Source: an uncultured Oscillospiraceae bacterium (GTDB lineage Bacteria; Bacillota; Clostridia; Oscillospirales; Oscillospiraceae). From it: a stretch of 10,245 bases of DNA. The notes beneath the pieces were generated by a model, which saw only the letters and a program-made list of their open reading frames with translations, had not been told where the DNA came from and ran no database searches. Positions 6,419 through 10,245 of the stretch are shown piece after piece. The stretch's first letter is position 1; every line of letters starts with the position of its first letter. The stretch covers positions 62,450 through 72,694 of the forward strand of contig CAJUEC010000012.1 in assembly GCA_910585155.1 (NCBI GenBank). The letters are read 5' to 3'. The translations under genes and the position numbers were made by a program.

Positions 6419-6455
6419 CTGCCCAGAAGGCTGTATGATGCGGTCTTCTGGGCAG
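6419..6455 (+). terminator. Hairpin after the NACHT gene, possible terminator
   Basis: Perfect 11-bp arms, CTGCCCAGAAG at 6419-6429 and CTTCTGGGCAG at 6445-6455, enclose a 15-base loop. The hairpin starts 36 bases after the NACHT stop. No T run follows on either strand, so it may be a weak or Rho-assisted terminator, or an mRNA 3'-end stabiliser. Confidence 0.45.
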
Positions 6456-6696
6456 TATCCGCATTGGGGCTAGGGGCGGACAGGGCGGAGAGGCGAAAGC
6501 GGAGGCTGTTGGCTGGATCTGTTTGGTACGGCAGGTCGGTGAGGACGGCCCCTGAGTCGTCCCACCGGGCGGCGCGCCTCCCTGGCCCAGGCCTCCCGGC
6601 GCCGGAGCGCAGACGGGGGAAATGGGGCTTTTTTCCTAATGCCCTCCTCTTTTTTCCAGCTGCCCTTCTTTTATTCGCTGTGTGCCTCTGGAAATA
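6456..6696. other. Non-coding spacer between the NACHT and kinase genes
   Basis: No gene is supported here. A frame is open on the plus strand at 6416-6700 but has no ribosome site, and its hydrophobic end comes from a T-rich tract. The stretch includes a CCGGCGCCGG palindrome near 6600 and a pyrimidine-rich tract at about 6628-6675 just upstream of the kinase promoter. No tRNA, insertion-sequence end or repeat of flanking sequence was recognised. Confidence 0.6.
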
Positions 6697-6725
6697 TTGA
6701 CAGGGCGGCTGAGAGTTGATAAAAT
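6697..6725 (+). promoter_or_regulatory. Near-consensus sigma-A promoter of the hybrid histidine kinase
   Basis: TTGACA at 6697-6702 is a perfect -35. A 17-base spacer leads to TAAAAT at 6720-6725 (five of six), which also has a TGA extension (6717-6719). This is the strongest promoter match in the window. It predicts a leader of about 80 bases before the ATG at 6815. A 6-bp pair, TGCGGC (6745-6750) with GCCGCA (6774-6779), could fold in that leader. Confidence 0.8.
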
Positions 6726-6814
6726 AGCCTCATTATGTATTTCGTGCGGCGGCATGGGACTGCTGGGCCCGGGGCCGCAAATGTGTACCGCGCGGGACGC
6801 AGGGAGGAACGGTT

Positions 6815-9800
6815 ATGTATCACTGCCATGTTCAGATCTATTTGGCCGGCTCGAGCTGTGAAGCGTTTGAAACGGTCAAGGGGATGCCGCCCCTGGAACA
6901 TTTCAGCCACTCCTTTCTGGAGAGCGCCGGGCTGGACGAGGGGTTGGCGGCTCAGGCAGACTTGATTTTGGCGGATCTGGGGGCCGTGGGGGACGCGGCG
7001 GCGCTGCTGGCCTGCAAGCGCCCGGAGGCGGAGTGCATCCTGCTGGCCGGCAGGGAGGATATTTCTCATCTGGTCGTCCTGCCGGGGGTAAGCGATATCT
7101 GGACCCTTCCCCTGGAGGTGGAGGAGGCCAGGTTCCGGTTCCTGCGGTGGCAGCAGGCAAAGAAGATCCAGACAGACGCCTGGGAGATCGGCCATTTCCA
7201 TGAGACGATTATCAACAGCGTTCCGAACCTGGTTTGGTACAAGGATAAGAACGGCGTTCACGAAAAGGTAAACGACAGCTTCTGCCGGACGGTGAATAAG
7301 CCCAAGCACAAGGTGGAGGGGCGGCGCCACGCCTATATCTGGGACGTGGAGGAGGATGACCCCGTCTGCATTGAGTCCGAGCGGATTGTGATGGAGAGCG
7401 GAAAGACCCAGGTGTCCGAGGAGACGGTGAAAACCGGCGAAGGGACTAGACTGCTCACCACCTACAAATCTCCCCTGTATAACCTGGACGGCAGCGTCAT
7501 GGGGACGGTGGGAGTGGCCATCGATGTCACCCAGGAGCGGGCCTATGAGCAGGAGATCATCGAGAAGAACCACACGCTGGAGACCATCTTCACCACCATG
7601 GACTGCGGTGTGATGCGCCATACCCTGGACGGCGTCCACATTCTGAGCATCAACCGCGCGGCGCTGAAGATCCTGGGCTATGAGACGCAGGAGGAGCTGC
7701 TTCAGGACGGCTTTGCCATGGTGGCCAACTCGGTGGTAGAGGAGGATAAGGTCAAGCTCCGGGAGTCCATTGTCGGACTGAAAAAGGCGGGGGACAGCGT
7801 CAGCATCGAGTACCGCGTGCAGCACAAAGACGGCGAGAGACTCCGTGTGATGGGCAATGTCAAGCTGGTGCAGGAGGGGGGAGAGCTGTTCTACCAGCGC
7901 TTCCTGCTGGACATCACCGCGCAGAAGCTCCTGGCGGAGCGGGAGCGGGCGGAAAATGAGCGGCGGCAGATGGAGCTGGTCCAGGCCCTGAGCACGGACT
8001 ACAGCCTGGCCTGCTTCTTTGATTTGGACACCGGGATGGGATTCCCCCTGCGCATGGACGACGCGGACCGGCTGAACAGCGTGTTCGGTCGGGAGATGTC
8101 CTACCAGGAGAGCATGGAGCGGTACATAGAGCTGTTTGTGTACGTGGAGGACCGGGAGATGCTGCGGGAGGTGTCTACGCGGGAGACGCTGCGGCAGGAG
8201 CTGGCGGAGAAGAACATTTTCTACGTCAACTACCGGGCGTGTATCCAGGGCGAGATGCGGTACTACCAGATGAAGGCGGTGCGCGCCGGAAAGTGGGAGG
8301 AGCACAGGGGGATTGTGCTGGGCTTCCGCAGCGTGGACGAGGAGACCCGGCGGGAGATGGAGAAGAAGACCCTGCTGGAGGACGCCCTGCTCCAGGCCAA
8401 GCGGGCCAGCAAGGCCAAGAGCGTGTTCCTGTCCAACATGTCCCACGATATCCGCACGCCCATGAACGCCATTGTGGGCTTTACCTCCCTGGCCATCTCC
8501 CACATTGACCGCAGGGAGCAGGTGGAGGAGTACCTGAAGAAGATCATGACCTCCGGCAACCACCTGCTCAGCCTGATCAACGACATTCTGGACATGAGCC
8601 GGATTGAGAGCGGAAAGCTCCACTTGGACGAGGAGCTTTGCAGCCTGCCGGAGATTCTCCACGGCCTGCGCAGCATCGTCCAGGCGGACGTGCACGCCAA
8701 GCAGCTGGACCTCCAGATCGACACGGTGGACGTGCTGGACGAGGAAATCTACTGCGACCGCCTGCGGCTGAACCAGGTGCTGCTCAACCTGCTGAGCAAC
8801 GCCATCAAATACACGGGGGCGGGGGGACGGATCGGCGTTCGGATCATAGAGAAGCCCGGCGTTGAGGCGGACTGGGCCTACTATGAGTTCCGAATCCGGG
8901 ACACCGGCATCGGCATGAGTGCCGAGTTTGTCAAGCATATCTTTGAGCCCTTTGAGCGGGAGCGGAACTCCACCATCAGCGGCATCCAGGGCACCGGGCT
9001 GGGGATGGCAATTACGAAGAATATTGTGGACATGATGCACGGCACCATCGAGGTGACCAGTGAGCAGGGGGTGGGGAGCGAGTTCTCCGTGTGCTTCCCC
9101 TTCCGCCTCCACTCCGAGCCCAAGGAGGTCCGGGGGATCTCGGAGCTGAAGGACTGCCGCGCCCTGGTGGTGGACGACGACTTCAACACCTGCGACAGCG
9201 TGTCCTACATGCTCCAGCAGATCGGGCTGCGGGCGGAGTGGACCATGTCGGGGAAGGAGGCGGTGCTGCGCTCCCGTCAGGCCGTCGCCCGCAACGACAA
9301 CTACGATGTGTACATTCTGGACTGGCTGATCCCGGACATGAACGGGGTGGAGGTGGCCAGGAGAATTCGGAGAGAGGCGGGGGAGAGCGTGCCCATCATC
9401 GTGCTCACCGCCTACGACTGGACCGACATCGAGGACGAGGCGCGGGAGGCCGGGGTGACCGCCTTTTGCAGCAAGCCGCTGTTTTTGTCCGAGCTGAGAA
9501 GCTGTCTGAGCAGCATCGTGGGCGCGGAGGAGGCCAAGCCCGCCCCGGTGAAAAAGCGGAAGAAGCAGCGCACAGGGCGCATCCTGCTGGCCGAGGACAA
9601 CGAGCTGAACCAGGAAATCGCCATCGCCCTGCTGGAGGAGGCGGGCTTTACCGCCGAGGTGGCGGCCAACGGAAAGATTGCGGTGGAAATGCTGGCGCGG
9701 TCGGAGCCGGGCTATTACCGCCTGATCCTGATGGATGTTCAGATGCCCGTGATGGGGGGATACGAGGCCACAAAGGTGATCCGGGCCATGAAAAACAAGA

Positions 9801-9949
9801 AGCTGGCCGCCATTCCCATTCTGGCCATGACGGCAAACGCCTTCGAGGAGGACAAACAGGAGGCGCTGAAGAGCGGCATGAACGACCATGTCACAAAGCC
9901 CATCGATGTGGATATGCTGATGGAGACCATGGACCGGGTGCTGGATTGA
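6815..9949 (+). CDS. Soluble hybrid sensor histidine kinase with two C-terminal receiver domains
   Basis: A 1044-residue protein with no membrane segment or signal peptide, so it should sense a cytoplasmic cue. Residues 1-115 look like a degenerate receiver domain (LILADLG with D53, ECILLAG, then DIWTLPLE where the receiver Lys would be). PAS-type regions follow at about 128-240, 250-370 and, more divergent, 385-505. The kinase core has the HisKA motif MSHDIRTPMN with phospho-acceptor H544, the N box NLLSNAIKYT (N662), DTGIG (696-700) and GTGLG (726-730). The first receiver (782-903) has acidic residues D787-D789, D836, T865 and K887. After a Lys/Arg-rich linker, the second receiver (921-1044) has E927-D928, D974, T1006 and K1028. 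All phosphotransfer residues appear intact. No HPt domain, output domain or separate response regulator is visible, so its target is unknown. AGGGAGG at 6801-6807 sits 7 bases before the ATG, and the gene has its own strong promoter. Confidence 0.93.
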   Translation: MYHCHVQIYLAGSSCEAFETVKGMPPLEHFSHSFLESAGLDEGLAAQADLILADLGAVGDAAALLACKRPEAECILLAGREDISHLVVLPGVSDIWTLPLEVEEARFRFLRWQQAKKIQTDAWEIGHFHETIINSVPNLVWYKDKNGVHEKVNDSFCRTVNKPKHKVEGRRHAYIWDVEEDDPVCIESERIVMESGKTQVSEETVKTGEGTRLLTTYKSPLYNLDGSVMGTVGVAIDVTQERAYEQEIIEKNHTLETIFTTMDCGVMRHTLDGVHILSINRAALKILGYETQEELLQDGFAMVANSVVEEDKVKLRESIVGLKKAGDSVSIEYRVQHKDGERLRVMGNVKLVQEGGELFYQRFLLDITAQKLLAERERAENERRQMELVQALSTDYSLACFFDLDTGMGFPLRMDDADRLNSVFGREMSYQESMERYIELFVYVEDREMLREVSTRETLRQELAEKNIFYVNYRACIQGEMRYYQMKAVRAGKWEEHRGIVLGFRSVDEETRREMEKKTLLEDALLQAKRASKAKSVFLSNMSHDIRTPMNAIVGFTSLAISHIDRREQVEEYLKKIMTSGNHLLSLINDILDMSRIESGKLHLDEELCSLPEILHGLRSIVQADVHAKQLDLQIDTVDVLDEEIYCDRLRLNQVLLNLLSNAIKYTGAGGRIGVRIIEKPGVEADWAYYEFRIRDTGIGMSAEFVKHIFEPFERERNSTISGIQGTGLGMAITKNIVDMMHGTIEVTSEQGVGSEFSVCFPFRLHSEPKEVRGISELKDCRALVVDDDFNTCDSVSYMLQQIGLRAEWTMSGKEAVLRSRQAVARNDNYDVYILDWLIPDMNGVEVARRIRREAGESVPIIVLTAYDWTDIEDEAREAGVTAFCSKPLFLSELRSCLSSIVGAEEAKPAPVKKRKKQRTGRILLAEDNELNQEIAIALLEEAGFTAEVAANGKIAVEMLARSEPGYYRLILMDVQMPVMGGYEATKVIRAMKNKKLAAIPILAMTANAFEEDKQEALKSGMNDHVTKPIDVDMLMETMDRVLD

Positions 9950-9985
9950 GCGCCTGCGGGGATGTGGGATAGACAGACGATGAAA

Positions 9986-10014
9986 AGGCCCTGGCGGCAT
10001 TGCCGCCAGGGCCT
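9986..10014 (+). terminator. GC-rich hairpin after the kinase gene
   Basis: Arms AGGCCCTGGCGGC (9986-9998) and GCCGCCAGGGCCT (10002-10014) form a perfect 13-bp stem with a 3-base loop, 36 bases after the kinase stop. The following bases (GATCTGTTG) contain only scattered Ts. On the minus strand a four-T run (9983-9986) follows the stem, so it may instead, or also, terminate transcription coming from the right. Confidence 0.6.
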
Positions 10015-10020
10015 GATCTG

Positions 10021-10245
10021 TTGTCCTTCGTCGGCGCAAGCTCCGCATCACTCGCTTCCGGCTGACGCCGAAAGCTCGCTCACTACGCTGCGCCTCCTCT
10101 CCCCGCAAAGCCAAAGGACGGCTTTGCGGGGACCCCAACAGCGAAAAATCTCTCGCAAATCGTTCTTGCCGATTTAATCAGCCCTTCCTTAGAAGCTGTA
10201 CCAATAGCCGAAGTACGCAGACTTGCGAGGAAAAATTGCCGCCGA
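10021..10245. other. Structured non-coding tail, possible dispersed repeat
   Basis: No convincing gene is present. The stretch is dense in inverted repeats: TCGGCG (about 10030) with CGCCGA (about 10067), GGCGCA (about 10033) with TGCGCC (about 10089), a 13-bp hairpin at 10100-10132, AAATCG (10157-10162) with CGATTT (10170-10175), and CTCGCAA (10152-10158) with TTGCGAG (10223-10229). GCTCGCTC/CACTCGCT-like blocks recur. This pattern resembles the repeated intergenic elements of some GC-rich Clostridia, but I cannot verify copy number. A 53-codon frame is open on the minus strand (10083-10244), without a start or host-like codon use. Confidence 0.4.
10100..10132. repeat. Perfect 13-bp inverted repeat
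   Basis: TCCCCGCAAAGCC (10100-10112) and GGCTTTGCGGGGA (10120-10132) pair perfectly around a 7-base loop. No T run follows on either strand and no gene ends nearby, so a terminator role is not supported. It is probably part of the larger structured element that fills the end of the window. Confidence 0.75.

Noticed and set aside
6416..6700. 94-codon plus-strand frame with a hydrophobic C-terminus
   Set aside because: It has no ribosome site, its start lies beside a hairpin arm, its end overlaps the kinase promoter, and the apparent membrane helix comes from a T-rich tract.
6671..10138. Minus-strand open frame of about 1155 codons opposite the kinase gene
   Set aside because: The translation is rich in His, Leu, Gln and Arg without recognisable domains. 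Long antisense frames are expected where a GC-rich gene avoids the complementary stop codons, and the plus strand here encodes a complete hybrid kinase.
10083..10244. Open frame on the minus strand entering from the right window edge
   Set aside because: It has no start codon in view, codon use unlike the neighbouring genes, and lies in a hairpin-dense segment. It could only be judged with sequence beyond 10245.
1..10245. CRISPR array, tRNA, rRNA or insertion sequence
   Set aside because: No regularly spaced direct repeats, cloverleaf sequence, rRNA-like stretch, transposase frame or matching terminal inverted repeats with target duplication were found on reading both strands.

Overview
The window looks like chromosomal DNA from a GC-rich member of the Clostridia, possibly an Oscillospiraceae relative such as Flavonifractor or Lawsonibacter. 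The lineage is inferred from strong Shine-Dalgarno sites (AGGAGG-like), high third-position GC, an aldo/keto reductase fused to a ferredoxin domain, a YusI-like ArsC/Spx-family protein and a soluble hybrid histidine kinase. No rRNA, tRNA, CRISPR array, integrase or transposase was found.

Layout. Positions 1-584 hold the end of an F1Fo ATP synthase operon: the C-terminus of the beta subunit (atpD, cut by the window edge) and complete atpC (epsilon), followed by a 21-bp hairpin. Positions 672-2393 form a self-contained two-gene unit with its own extended -10 promoter and a strong U-tailed terminator. It encodes a small CXXC thioredoxin-fold protein of the ArsC/Spx superfamily and an aldo/keto-reductase-fold protein with two C-terminal [4Fe-4S] motifs but without the usual catalytic Tyr and Lys. 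Convergent to it, on the minus strand, is a MATE-family efflux transporter (2396-3772).

An AT-rich divergent region (3773-4067) then separates the MATE gene from a 771-residue STAND/NACHT-type NTPase (4068-6383). From N to C this protein has a restriction-nuclease-like domain with an altered active site, a textbook NACHT ATPase core, a helical region, nine pentapeptide repeats and a winged-helix-like end. Its architecture is that of a one-gene bacterial NLR-like immune protein (effector, switch, sensor). Its gene has visibly lower GC than its neighbours. It is the best candidate in the window for a poorly described system, probably antiphage, but that role is inference.

After a roughly 430-base non-coding stretch with a near-consensus promoter comes a 1044-residue cytoplasmic hybrid sensor histidine kinase (6815-9949). 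It has a degenerate receiver-like N-terminus, PAS-type sensory regions, a complete HisKA/HATPase core and two intact receiver domains. The last 230 bases are non-coding, rich in inverted repeats, and may be a dispersed repeat.

Apart from atpD-atpC and the ArsC-like/aldo-keto pair, the genes appear to be separate transcription units with no evident shared pathway. The region reads as a housekeeping operon end followed by accessory single-gene units for redox, efflux, defence and signalling.
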